The position numbers were made by a program, and so were the translations under genes. Positions 41,351-49,514 of a stretch of 64,000 bases of DNA are shown in pieces. The DNA comes from Streptomyces sp. NRRL F-5727. GTDB taxonomy: Bacteria > Actinomycetota > Actinomycetes > Streptomycetales > Streptomycetaceae. Position 1 is the stretch's first letter. Every line of letters starts with the position of its first letter. The stretch is from contig NZ_JOGX01000014.1 in NCBI RefSeq assembly GCF_000719555.1, forward strand, positions 1 to 64,000, in the 5' to 3' direction. The notes beneath the pieces are model-generated. The model saw only the letters and a list, made by a program, of their open reading frames with translations, did no database searches and had not been told where the DNA came from.

Positions 41351-41455
41351 CGAGCCTCGAACCTTCGCGCGGTTGATCACCCACCCGGGCGATCCGTGGA
41401 GGAACCGCCTGCCCCTGACCGGCCGGGCGGCTCGAGGAAGAAGGAGCTCGCCTTC

Positions 41456-42502
41456 GTGGCGTCCCACCGTCGACCCAAGCAGCCGAGCCGCACCCGTGTG
41501 ACCGTGCTCACCGCGACCGCGGCCGCCGCCGTCGCGCTCTCCGCCCAGACCGGAGCCCAGGCGGCCCCCAAGCCGAAGATCGACGAGGTCAAGTCGAAGG
41601 TCGACAAGCTCTACCATGAGGCCGAAGAGGCCACGGAGCAGCACAGCCTGGCCGAGGAGCGCCGCGGCAAGCTGCAGAAGGAGATCGGCCAGATCCAGGA
41701 CCGGGTGGCGCGTGGTCAGCAGGAGCTGAACACCCTCCGGGACCAGATCGGTTCGGTCGCCAGCGCCCAGTACCGGTCCGGCGGCATCGACCCGGCGCTC
41801 CAGCTCTTCCTCTCCTCGGACCCGGACGACTACCTCGACAAGGCGTCCGCGATCGGTCGGGTCACCGACCAGCAGGCCGACGTCCTCGCCACCATCCAGG
41901 ACAAGCAGCGCGCCCTCGCCCAGGAGCGCGCCGAGGCGACCGCGAAGCTCGCCGACCTGGAGGACGTCCGCAAGACCCTCGGCGAGAAGAAGAAGAAGAT
42001 CCAGGGCAAGCTCGCCGAGGCCCGCAAGCTGCTCAACACGCTCACCGCCGCGGAGCGCGCCCGCATCCAGCAGCAGGAGCAGGCCGAGGCCGAGCGCGCC
42101 TCCCGCGCCGCCGCCCCCCGCCTCGACCTCGGCAACGAGGCCCCGGCCAGCGGCCTGGGCGCCGCGGCCCTCTCCGCCGCCGCCACCCAGGTCGGCAAGC
42201 CGTACGTCTCCGGCGCCGAGGGCCCCAACGCGTACGACTGCTCCGGTCTGACCATGTGGGCCTACCGCCAGGCCGGCGCCACGCTGACCCGCACCACGTA
42301 CACCCAGCAGAACGACGGCGTGAAGATCGGCCGCAGCCAGCTCCGGCCGGGCGACCTGGTCTTCTTCAACGGCCTGTCGCACGTCGGCCTGTACGCGGGC
42401 AACAACACGATCCTGCACGCCCCGAAGCCGGGCGCCGTGGTCCGCTACGAGTCGATGAACTACATGGGCACGTTCCAGTTCGGTGTCCGCGTCGGCGGCT
42501 GA
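41456..42502 (+). CDS. NlpC/P60 peptidoglycan endopeptidase (RipA-like)
   Basis: A 348-residue secreted hydrolase. GTG at 41456 with AAGGAG 9 bp upstream is chosen; it gives a signal peptide (RTRVTVLTATAAAAVALSAQTGAQA). Residues about 40-225 form a long coiled coil (VKSKVDKLYHEAEEATEQHSLAEERR), then the NlpC/P60 domain: GKPYVSGAEGPNAYDCSGLTMWAYRQAG with catalytic Cys, LVFFNGLSHVGLYAGNNTILHAPKPG with His. Cuts the D-Glu/meso-DAP-type stem bond during cell division or sporulation. A 78-bp direct neighbour encodes the MATE-independent paralogue at 42690. Confidence 0.92.
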   Translation: MASHRRPKQPSRTRVTVLTATAAAAVALSAQTGAQAAPKPKIDEVKSKVDKLYHEAEEATEQHSLAEERRGKLQKEIGQIQDRVARGQQELNTLRDQIGSVASAQYRSGGIDPALQLFLSSDPDDYLDKASAIGRVTDQQADVLATIQDKQRALAQERAEATAKLADLEDVRKTLGEKKKKIQGKLAEARKLLNTLTAAERARIQQQEQAEAERASRAAAPRLDLGNEAPASGLGAAALSAAATQVGKPYVSGAEGPNAYDCSGLTMWAYRQAGATLTRTTYTQQNDGVKIGRSQLRPGDLVFFNGLSHVGLYAGNNTILHAPKPGAVVRYESMNYMGTFQFGVRVGG

Positions 42503-42554
42503 CCCGCCCGGCCATGCCGCCCGAACGGGTGGTTCGCCGCACCCCGAGCTGACC

Positions 42555-42600
42555 TGACGCCCCGCCGGTGACCTTGTGATCTCCGGCGGGGCGTCATTTT
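42555..42600 (+). terminator. Rho-independent terminator between NlpC/P60 paralogues
   Basis: TGACGCCCCGCCGG (42555-42568) and CCGGCGGGGCGTCA (42583-42596), 14-nt loop, then TTTT. Confidence 0.8.
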
Positions 42601-42689
42601 GTGTGCCCGGTGGCTTCGTTGGACGCGACCGGGGGAGCGGCTACTGTCTGCGGCGCCAGTCCGCACGAGCCGAACGGAGAGCGCGAGCC

Positions 42690-43715
42690 GTGGCCTCCCA
42701 CCGCCGACCCGCCCGGGTCACCGTCCTGACCGCAGCCGCCGCGGCCACCGCGGCGGCCTCCTTCGGCGCCGTCCCCGCGACCGCCGACCCGGGCGCCGGC
42801 ACCGAGGCCACCCGCGCCAAGGTCGACCGCCTCTACGAGGAGGCCGAACGCGCCGCCGAGGGCTACAACCAGGCGGACGAGAAGGCCGACGCCCTGCGCC
42901 GCAAGGTCGCCCAGGCCCAGGACAGCCTGGCCCGCGGCCAGGAGCGCATCAACCGGATGCGGGGCGCGCTCGGCGCGCTGGCCGGCGCCCAGTACCGCTC
43001 CGGCGGCCTCGACCCCACCCTCGTCCTGCTGCTCTCCTCCGACCCGGACAGCTACCTCGACCGGGCGTCCGCCCTCGACCGGGTCACCGCGCGGCAGAGC
43101 GCCGCCCTCACCGAGCTGCAGCGGGAGCGCCGCCGGCTCGACCAGGAGCGCGCCGAGGCCCGTACCGCCCTCGGCGAACTGGAGCGCAGCCGCGCCGAGG
43201 TGGCCCGCCACAAGCGGTCGGTGGAGCGGAAGCTCGCCGAGGCCCGCCGGGTCCTCGCCTCGCTCACCGCCGCCGAGCGCGCCGACTACGAGCGGGCGTC
43301 CCGCTCCGGCGGACGCGCCGCGGGCCCCGGCGAGGAGCTGCCGCCGGCCGCCGACCTCGGCCCGGCCGACTCGCGCGGCGCCGCCGCCGTGATGGCCGCC
43401 CGCAGCGCCGTCGGCAAGCCGTACGTCTGGGGCGCGACCGGCCCCTCGGCCTTCGACTGCTCGGGGCTGATGGTCTGGTCGTACCAGCAGGCTGGGATCA
43501 GCCTGCCGCGCACCTCGGCCGCCCAGCGGTACGCCGGCCGGCAGGTGCCGCTCTCGCAGGCGCAGCCCGGCGACCTCGTCACCTACCGCGGCGACGCCAG
43601 CCACGTCGGCATCTACGCCGGAAACGGGCAGGTCATCCACGCCCCCTACCCGGGCGCGCGGGTCCGCTACGACCCGGTGAACATGATGTCCCACGTGACG
43701 GTGACCCGGCTCTGA
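42690..43715 (+). CDS. NlpC/P60 peptidoglycan endopeptidase, second copy
   Basis: A 341-residue paralogue of the preceding gene with the same plan: VASHRRPARVTVLTAAAAATAAASFGAVPATA signal, coiled coil (TRAKVDRLYEEAERAAEGYNQADEKADALRRKV) and C-terminal NlpC/P60 domain with GKPYVWGATGPSAFDCSGLMVWSYQQAG (Cys) and DASHVGIYAGNGQVIHAPYPG (His). GTG at 42690 with GGAGA upstream. The coiled coil has more Arg and fewer Lys than its neighbour, so the duplication is not recent. Own terminator upstream suggests separate transcription. Confidence 0.92.
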   Translation: MASHRRPARVTVLTAAAAATAAASFGAVPATADPGAGTEATRAKVDRLYEEAERAAEGYNQADEKADALRRKVAQAQDSLARGQERINRMRGALGALAGAQYRSGGLDPTLVLLLSSDPDSYLDRASALDRVTARQSAALTELQRERRRLDQERAEARTALGELERSRAEVARHKRSVERKLAEARRVLASLTAAERADYERASRSGGRAAGPGEELPPAADLGPADSRGAAAVMAARSAVGKPYVWGATGPSAFDCSGLMVWSYQQAGISLPRTSAAQRYAGRQVPLSQAQPGDLVTYRGDASHVGIYAGNGQVIHAPYPGARVRYDPVNMMSHVTVTRL

Positions 43716-43763
43716 CCCCGGCCGCCCCGCCGCTCCGGGAGGCGTGACCCCGTCACCCTTCCG

Positions 43764-43769
43764 TACGAT
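43764..43769 (+). promoter_or_regulatory. Putative -10 box of leaderless lipoprotein gene
   Basis: TACGAT ends 7 bp before the GTG at 43777. This supports that start over the in-frame GTG at 43744. Confidence 0.45.
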
Positions 43770-43776
43770 CGGGGGC

Positions 43777-45000
43777 GTGGTGGAACAGGGGTGCGGCGCA
43801 CGACGGCCGGGGGGAGCGCTGCTCGTCCTGCTCCTCGCCCTCGCCGCGCTCGTCGGCTGCTCCACCGCCGCCCGGCCCGCCGACCCGGCCCTCCGCGAGG
43901 TCCAGGCCCTGCTCGACCGGCACGCCGAGGCCCTCCTCGACCGCGACGAGACCGCCTGGCTCGCCGCCGCGGACCCCGCCCACCGGGCGGCGGCCCTGAC
44001 CGAGTTCCGCCGGCTCGCCGAGGTCCCGCTGGCCGGCTGGAGCTACCGGGTCACCGCGGTCGACCGGACCGGCGAGGGCCGGCTCACCGCCCGGGTCGAG
44101 GGCGGCCACCGCATCGAGGGGTACGACCGGGGCCCGCTGGACGCGGACCGGGTCATGGAGCTGGTGGAGCGGGACGGGCGCTGGTACGTGACCGGGGAGC
44201 GGCCCGCCGAGGGCGCCCCGGTGCGGCTCTGGGAGCAGGGCCCGGTCGCCGCGGTGCGCGGCGACCGCTCGCTGGTGCTCGGCGTCGGCCAGGACCGGGA
44301 CCGGCTGGCCGAGATCGCCCGGCTCGCCGACCGGGCGGTGCCCGCCGTCGACGCGGTGTGGAGCGAGGAGTGGCCGGGCCGGGTGCTCGTCCTGGTGCCG
44401 GCCTCCCTGGACGCGATGGGCGGACTGCTCGCGGTGGACGGCTCCCAGTACCGGGGGATAGCGGCCGTCACCACCGGTGAGACGGAGCGCCGGGCCACCT
44501 CGCCGGCGGACCGGGTGATCGTCAATCCGGAGGCGTACGGGGTGCTGGGCGACTTCGGCCGGGAGCTGATCCTCACCCACGAGACCGTCCATGTCGCCAC
44601 CCGCGCCCACACCACGCCGTCCACCCCGGTCTGGCTCTCCGAGGGCTTCGCCGACTGGACCGCCTACCGGGGCTCCGGCCGGACGCCCGCCCAGGGCGCC
44701 CCCGAGCTGCGGCGGGCGGTGCGGGCCGGGGAGCTGCCGGCCGCCCTGCCGGAGGACGCCGACTTCGGCTTCTCCGGCGACTCCGAGGCGCTGGCCCGGG
44801 CCTACGAGACCGGCTGGCTGGTCTGCGCGATGATCGCCGACCGCTGGGGCGAGGAGCGGCTCACCGGCTTCTACCGGGAGGTGGGCGCCCATCCGGGCCG
44901 GGACGGCGCGGTGGAGAGCGCCCTGCGGAAGGTGCTGGACACGAGCCCGGAGGAGTTCACCGCGGCCTGGCGGGCCTCTCTGCGGGATCAGCTCGGCTGA
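43777..45000 (+). CDS. Lipoprotein with HExxH zinc-peptidase motif
   Basis: A 407-residue protein starting at the probably leaderless GTG 43777. Signal with lipobox ALVGC near residue 29. Residues about 40-150 resemble an NTF2-like domain (ALLDRDETAWLAAADPAHR). The C-terminal half has LILTHETVHVATRAHTT, an HExxH zinc motif, followed by TPVWLSEGFADWTAYRG supplying the third ligand Glu, as in gluzincin peptidases of the M1 type, and a later helical tail. Probably an extracellular peptidase, substrate unknown. Its stop overlaps the convergent padR gene by 13 bp. Confidence 0.83.
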   Translation: MVEQGCGARRPGGALLVLLLALAALVGCSTAARPADPALREVQALLDRHAEALLDRDETAWLAAADPAHRAAALTEFRRLAEVPLAGWSYRVTAVDRTGEGRLTARVEGGHRIEGYDRGPLDADRVMELVERDGRWYVTGERPAEGAPVRLWEQGPVAAVRGDRSLVLGVGQDRDRLAEIARLADRAVPAVDAVWSEEWPGRVLVLVPASLDAMGGLLAVDGSQYRGIAAVTTGETERRATSPADRVIVNPEAYGVLGDFGRELILTHETVHVATRAHTTPSTPVWLSEGFADWTAYRGSGRTPAQGAPELRRAVRAGELPAALPEDADFGFSGDSEALARAYETGWLVCAMIADRWGEERLTGFYREVGAHPGRDGAVESALRKVLDTSPEEFTAAWRASLRDQLG

Positions 45001-45536
45001 GTCCCGGCCGCGCGGGCATCGAGCTCGGCGAGGGCCTCGGCGAGCCACGCCTTCTCCTCGGTGCCGGTCGCGCGGGCGATGCGGAGCATGCCGCGGCGGA
45101 AGAGGTCGGGCTCCCGCTCGACGGTGGCCGGGGCGCCGTCCTCGTAGAAGAAGCTGGCCGGGGTCAGCAGGAAGTCCTGCCGGCGGCGCAGGACGGCGGC
45201 CTGCTCGGCCGGGTCCGGGAGCAGGCCCAGGAAGGTCAGCACGGTGAAGAAGCGCTGGCCGTCGGTGATCTCGGCGTCCTTGGGGGAGCGGAGCCGGGCG
45301 AGCAGCGCGGCGCGGCCCCCGGGGGTGAGCGAGAGGGTGCGGCGGGGGGCGGCGCTGGTGCCGGGCTCGGTGCGGCTCTCCACCAGGCCCTTGTCGACCA
45401 GGCGGTTGATCGCCGGGTAGAGGGCGCCGTCGCTGACCGGGCGGACGTGGCCGCTGAGCGCCTGGATGCGCTCCTTCAGCTCGTAGCCGTGCAGGGGTCG
45501 CTCGTACAGGAAGCCCAGGATCGACAGTTCCAGCAC
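44988..45536 (-). CDS. PadR-family transcriptional regulator
   Basis: A 182-residue regulator, GTG at 45536 with GAGGAGGGG upstream. The winged-helix N-terminus is LELSILGFLYERPLHGYELKERIQALSGHVRPVSDGALYPAINRLVDKGLVE, followed by TLSLTPGGRAALLARL and a helical dimerisation/effector part. PadR proteins often repress an adjacent efflux gene and release on drug binding. It is divergent from the MATE exporter over 110 bp that contain a repeated motif, a typical autoregulated drug-sensor layout. Tail overlaps the lipoprotein gene by 13 bp. Confidence 0.92.
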   Translation of the reverse strand: MLELSILGFLYERPLHGYELKERIQALSGHVRPVSDGALYPAINRLVDKGLVESRTEPGTSAAPRRTLSLTPGGRAALLARLRSPKDAEITDGQRFFTVLTFLGLLPDPAEQAAVLRRRQDFLLTPASFFYEDGAPATVEREPDLFRRGMLRIARATGTEEKAWLAEALAELDARAAGTQPS

Positions 45537-45580
45537 CGGCCGTCCCCTCCTCGCGCTTGTCCTCGCTCCTCGCCGCATGC

Positions 45581-45640
45581 TACCTCTTTTCGAGGTGCCT
45601 CGAATCGAGGTACATCGTTTCGAGGTGCGTGCTTCGAGGG
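45581..45640. promoter_or_regulatory. Putative PadR operator: 15-bp direct repeats with palindromes
   Basis: The motif TCGAGGT recurs exactly every 15 bp: CGAGGT starts at 45591, 45606 and 45621, with a degenerate fourth CGAGGG at 45635. The copies read TTTTCGAGGTGC, GAATCGAGGTAC and GTTTCGAGGTGC. The first two also form TACCTC...GAGGTA (45581 to 45612) and CCTCGA-A-TCGAGG (45598-45610). It ends 6 bp before the MATE start codon, over its ribosome site. Confidence 0.6.
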
Positions 45641-45646
45641 GGAGCC

Positions 45647-46984
45647 ATGGAAAGTCAGCGGAGCCATCAGCGGGTGCTCGTCCGGCTGGGCGGGCCGGTC
45701 TATCTGGAACTGCTCGCCGGGGTCGCCGCCGGGATCGTCAACATGGTCTGGGTCGCCCGGCTCGGCGGGGACGCGGTCGCCGCCGTCGCCCTCGCCGGCA
45801 ACGTCGAGAACCTGCTGCTCGGCGTCGTCCTCATGGCCGGCTCCGGCACCACCGTGCTCGTCGCCCGGGCCCGCGGCGCCGCCGACCCCGGCGCCGTCCG
45901 CACCGCCGTCCGGGGCGGGGCCGCCCTGTGCGCGCTGCTCGTCCCGCCCGTCGCCCTCGGCGGCTGGCTGCTGCGCGAACCGCTGGCCGCCCTCCTCCTC
46001 GGCGGGGCGGGCGGGGACGCGTACCACCTCACCGTCGCCTACCTCGCCGTCTCGCTCCCCGGCACCGCCGTCTTCTTCGCCGGGCACGTCGTCGACGGCG
46101 TCCTCAAGGGCGCCGGCGACACCCGCACCCCCATGCGGCTCGCCCTCCTCGCCAACGGCCTGATCCTGGTCCTCGACCCGCTCCTCATCCACGCGTACGG
46201 GGTGCCGGGCGCCGCCCTCGCCACCCTCCTCGGCCGCACGATCGCCCTCGCCGCCGCCCTGGCCGCACTCCGCCGGAACCCGCTGCTCCGGGCCGCCCGG
46301 GCCACCGCGCCCGCCGGGAGCACCGCCGCCGCCCTGCGCCGGACCGCCGCCACCGGCCTGCCGATGGCGGCCGACTTCACCGTCCGGATGGCCGGGGCGC
46401 TCGCCCTCGTCGCCGTCGTCGCCCGGCTCGGCGTGGCCGAGACCGCCGCCTACGGCATCGCGACCAAGGGCATGTACGTCGCCACCATGGCCTTCTACGC
46501 GGTCCGCCAGGCCGCCGCCATCCACACCGCGCACCTGCTCGGCGCCGGGACGGGCGGGCCCGGGCCCGTCGCCCGCGCCGCCGCCCTGCTCGGGGCGGCG
46601 CTCGGCGCGGGCTTCGCCGCGGCGCTCTGGGCCGGCGCGGACGGGGTCATGCTGCTCTTCGGGGCGGAGCCCGGGGTGGCCGCGGCGGGCGCGCTCTTCC
46701 TGCGCTGCCTCGCCGGCTACCTGCCGCTCCTGGGCGCGTACATCGCCGCCGCCGGGGTCTTCGAAGGCGCGGGGGCGAGTCCGTACCTGGCCAGGATCAC
46801 CGTCGCCGGCGTCCTCCTCCAGCTGCCGCTCGCCCTCGCCCTGTCAGGGCTCGGGCTGCCCGGCGTCTGCCTGGCCATGACCCTCGCCATGGCCGCGCAG
46901 GGCGGCGCGCTGGCGGTGCTGCACCGCCGTACCGCCCGCGCCGCTCAGACGGAGCCGGTGAGCACCTTCTCGCGCTCCGGCTGA
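45647..46984 (+). CDS. MATE-family multidrug exporter
   Basis: A 445-residue, twelve-helix protein: VLVRLGGPVYLELLAGVAAGIVNMVWVARLGGDAVAAVALAGNVENLLLG is the first half signature, HVVDGVLKGAGDTRTPMRLALLANGLILVLDPLLIHAYGVPGAALATLLGR and VFEGAGASPYLARITVAG the repeated MATE loops. Cation-coupled export of drugs or metabolites. ATG at 45647 with GGGGGAG upstream. Divergent from padR, which probably represses it. The last 40 bp overlap the convergent GT87 gene. Confidence 0.92.
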   Translation: MESQRSHQRVLVRLGGPVYLELLAGVAAGIVNMVWVARLGGDAVAAVALAGNVENLLLGVVLMAGSGTTVLVARARGAADPGAVRTAVRGGAALCALLVPPVALGGWLLREPLAALLLGGAGGDAYHLTVAYLAVSLPGTAVFFAGHVVDGVLKGAGDTRTPMRLALLANGLILVLDPLLIHAYGVPGAALATLLGRTIALAAALAALRRNPLLRAARATAPAGSTAAALRRTAATGLPMAADFTVRMAGALALVAVVARLGVAETAAYGIATKGMYVATMAFYAVRQAAAIHTAHLLGAGTGGPGPVARAAALLGAALGAGFAAALWAGADGVMLLFGAEPGVAAAGALFLRCLAGYLPLLGAYIAAAGVFEGAGASPYLARITVAGVLLQLPLALALSGLGLPGVCLAMTLAMAAQGGALAVLHRRTARAAQTEPVSTFSRSG

Positions 46985-48222
46985 CCCTCCGGGACCGGGA
47001 TGACCGTGCCGGCCTCGGTGACCGTGTGCTTCCACAGGATCCGGCAGGCCATCAGCGTCGCCGCGATCAGCAGGCCGTTGCGCAGGAACAGCACGCCGAC
47101 GCCCAGCCAGTCGCTCTGCGTCACGTGCGAGAACCAGACCGGGAACTCGAACTGCGTGACCGCGGTCGCCCACAGGATCAGATACGCGGGCGTCCGCATC
47201 CGGCTCGACCGGTACACCAGGCAGACCGCCGCGAGACCGACCAGCCAGATCATGTACTGGGGGGAGATCACCCGGCTCGTCGCGGTGAAGAGCAGCACCG
47301 CGACGAAGGCCGCGTCCGCCACCGTCGAGGAGGTGAAGCGGCGCGCCTTGAACCGCCACAGCAGCAGCCAGCCGAAGGCGGCCGCCGTCAGCGCCATCGC
47401 GCCCTTCGACACCACGGAGACGCCCGGGCCGAGGAACTCGATCGAGCCGTAGTTCATCCGCGCCTCGCCGTCCCAGCCGAAGTGCCGGGCCACGTGGAAG
47501 ACCATCGCGCCCAGCGACTCCACCTCCGTGCCCCGCTCGCTCTGGAACGAGAGGAACGCCAGCGAGCCCGGCATCCACACCATGCACAGCACCAGCACGC
47601 CCACCGCCGTGCCGACCGCCGCCGGCCAGGAGTGCCAGGTCGCCCGGCCCTTCGGGGTGCCCGCGAGGAGCAGCACCGGCCACACCTTCAGCGCCGCGCC
47701 GAAACCGGCGAGCGCGCCCAGCACGCGCGGGCTGCGGATGGCGGCGAGCAGCCCCGCCACGGCGACGGCGGTGACCATGATGTCGTAGCGGGCGTACGCG
47801 GTCGGGCCCATCAGCGGCACCGCCGCCAGCCACAGCCAGGCGCCCCGCATGGACCGGCCCGGCCGTCCGCCCGTGTGCGCCAGGAGCCCGAAGACCACGG
47901 CGTCGCAGAGGAAGGCCAGCACGAAGAACGCGGCCGAGTAGTTCAGGAACGGCAGCAGGACGGGGGAGAGGATCGCGAGCGCGGCGGCCGGCGGGTACTG
48001 CCAGGTGACGTCGTCCTGCGGGTACGTGCCGGTCTTCAGGACCTCGTACCAGCTCTGGTAGATCTGCTCCACGTCGCTCGTGACGTCCGGGCCCGGAACC
48101 ACCACGATCTTGAAGACGCACACCAGGAGGATGATCCTGGTCAGAGCCCACAGGCCGAGCGGGAGACGCAATTCCCGCAGCCGCCCGGCCGTGCGCGAGC
48201 CGATCCCCACTGCGCCCGTCAT
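46945..48222 (-). CDS. GT87-like polyprenyl-mannose-dependent mannosyltransferase
   Basis: A 425-residue membrane protein of GT-C type: first helix LPLGLWALTRIILLVCVFKIVV, then the acidic loop DVTSDVEQIYQSWYEVLKTGTYPQDDVTWQYPPAAALA holding the probable catalytic Asp/Glu, and about ten more helices (VPLMGPTAYARYDIMVTAVAV, TSRVISPQYMIWLVGLAAVCL). GT87 enzymes (for example mycobacterial Rv2181) add alpha-1,2-mannose to PIM-derived lipomannan. The divergent pimB neighbour supports this role. The ribosome site lies in a CCTGT tandem repeat (48224-48244). Substrate is inference. Confidence 0.8.
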   Translation of the reverse strand: MTGAVGIGSRTAGRLRELRLPLGLWALTRIILLVCVFKIVVVPGPDVTSDVEQIYQSWYEVLKTGTYPQDDVTWQYPPAAALAILSPVLLPFLNYSAAFFVLAFLCDAVVFGLLAHTGGRPGRSMRGAWLWLAAVPLMGPTAYARYDIMVTAVAVAGLLAAIRSPRVLGALAGFGAALKVWPVLLLAGTPKGRATWHSWPAAVGTAVGVLVLCMVWMPGSLAFLSFQSERGTEVESLGAMVFHVARHFGWDGEARMNYGSIEFLGPGVSVVSKGAMALTAAAFGWLLLWRFKARRFTSSTVADAAFVAVLLFTATSRVISPQYMIWLVGLAAVCLVYRSSRMRTPAYLILWATAVTQFEFPVWFSHVTQSDWLGVGVLFLRNGLLIAATLMACRILWKHTVTEAGTVIPVPEGQPEREKVLTGSV

Positions 48223-48304
48223 ACCTGTCCTGTTCCTGTCCTGTCGGTCCGCTCGCGCGGAGGGGGGTGGTGCCGGGCGTAGGGTGCGATCGCGTGCCAT
48301 CACG

Positions 48305-48310
48305 TACTGT
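48305..48310 (+). promoter_or_regulatory. Putative -10 box of pimB
   Basis: TACTGT 8 bp before the ATG at 48319, no Shine-Dalgarno; probably leaderless. Confidence 0.35.
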
Positions 48311-48318
48311 CTGTCACG

Positions 48319-49461
48319 ATGCACAAGACCCTGATCGTAACGAACGACTTCCCGCCGCGTCCCGGCGGAATCCAGGCGTTCCTGCACAACATGGCGTTGC
48401 GACTGGACCCCGACCGGCTCGTGGTCTACGCCTCCACGTGGAAGCGAGGCCGCGAAGGGGCGGAGGCCACCGCTCTGTTCGACGCCGAACAGCCTTTCAC
48501 GGTTGTCCGGGACCGCACCACCATGCTGTTGCCCACACCACGGGTCACCGCCCGGGCGACCGCGCTGCTGCGCGAGCACGGCTGTGAGTCGGTCTGGTTC
48601 GGCGCCGCCGCACCGCTCGGACTGATGGCCCCCGCGCTCCGCCGGGCCGGTGCGAAGCGGCTGGTCGCCACCACCCACGGGCACGAGGCCGGCTGGGCGC
48701 AGCTGCCCGCCGCCCGGCAGCTGCTGCGGCGGATCGGCGAGGGCACGGACACCCTCACGTACCTCGGCGAGTACACCCGCTCCCGGATCGCCTCCGCCCT
48801 CACCCCGGCCGCCGCCGGCCGCATGGTGCAGCTGCCGCCCGGCGTCGACGAGAAGACGTTCCACCCCGGCTCCGGCGGCGACGAGGTCCGCGCCCGGCTC
48901 GGTCTCACCGACCGCCCGGTCGTGGTCTGCGTCTCCCGGCTCGTCCCGCGCAAGGGCCAGGACACCCTCATCCGCGCCCTGCCCCGGATCCTGCGGAAGG
49001 TGCCGGACGCGGTCCTGCTGATCGTCGGCGGCGGCCCGTACGAGAAGGACCTGCGGCGGCTCGCCGCCGAGACCGGCGTCGCCGGCTCGGTCCGCTTCAC
49101 CGGCGCCGTCCCCTGGTCGGAGCTCCCCGCCCACTACGGCGCCGGCGACGTCTTCGCCATGCCCTGCCGCACCCGCCGCGGCGGCCTCGACGTCGAGGGG
49201 CTCGGGATCGTCTACCTGGAGGCGTCCGCGACCGGCCTGCCGGTCGTCGCCGGCGACTCCGGCGGCGCCCCCGACGCCGTCCTCGACGGCGAGACCGGCT
49301 GGGTCGTCCGCGGCGAGTCCGCCGAGGACACCGCCGACCGCGTCACCACCCTCCTCCTCGACCCCGGCCTGCGCGCCCGCATGGGCGAGCGCGGCCGCGC
49401 CTGGGTGGAGGAGAAGTGGCGCTGGGACCTGCTCGCGGAGCAGCTCCGGGAGCTGCTGTAA
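48319..49461 (+). CDS. pimB: GDP-mannose-dependent phosphatidylinositol-mannoside mannosyltransferase
   Basis: A 380-residue GT4 (GT-B) enzyme close in sequence to mycobacterial PimB' (Rv2188c): LIVTNDFPPRPGGIQAFLHNMALRL, SVWFGAAAPLGLMAPALRRAGAKRLVATTHGHEAGW, GVDEKTFHPG, VVCVSRLVPRKGQDTLIRALPRILR, LLIVGGGPYEKDLRRLA, FAMPCRTRRGGLDVEGLGIVYLEASATGLPVVAGDSGGAPDAV and EKWRWDLLAEQL. It adds the second mannose to phosphatidylinositol in PIM synthesis. The GGLDVEGLGIVYLEA segment carries the EX7E donor-binding pattern. Same order relative to fadD and the ArsA/SRPBCC genes as in M. tuberculosis. Confidence 0.9.
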   Translation: MHKTLIVTNDFPPRPGGIQAFLHNMALRLDPDRLVVYASTWKRGREGAEATALFDAEQPFTVVRDRTTMLLPTPRVTARATALLREHGCESVWFGAAAPLGLMAPALRRAGAKRLVATTHGHEAGWAQLPAARQLLRRIGEGTDTLTYLGEYTRSRIASALTPAAAGRMVQLPPGVDEKTFHPGSGGDEVRARLGLTDRPVVVCVSRLVPRKGQDTLIRALPRILRKVPDAVLLIVGGGPYEKDLRRLAAETGVAGSVRFTGAVPWSELPAHYGAGDVFAMPCRTRRGGLDVEGLGIVYLEASATGLPVVAGDSGGAPDAVLDGETGWVVRGESAEDTADRVTTLLLDPGLRARMGERGRAWVEEKWRWDLLAEQLRELL

Positions 49462-49463
49462 GG

Positions 49464-49509
49464 CATGGGGAAGGGGCCCGGCGCATCCGCGCCGGGCCCC
49501 TTCCCCATG
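49464..49509. terminator. Bidirectional terminator, 21-bp perfect stem
   Basis: Arms 49464-49484 and 49489-49509 complementary, loop ATCC, between convergent pimB and the acyl-CoA ligase gene; the longest perfect stem in the window. Confidence 0.8.
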
Positions 49510-49514
49510 GCCTC

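Noticed and set aside
41345..41455. Possible c-di-AMP (ydaO) riboswitch upstream of the NlpC/P60 gene
   Set aside because: GGAGGAACC is faintly similar to a conserved ydaO segment, but the other conserved blocks and the overall length are missing.
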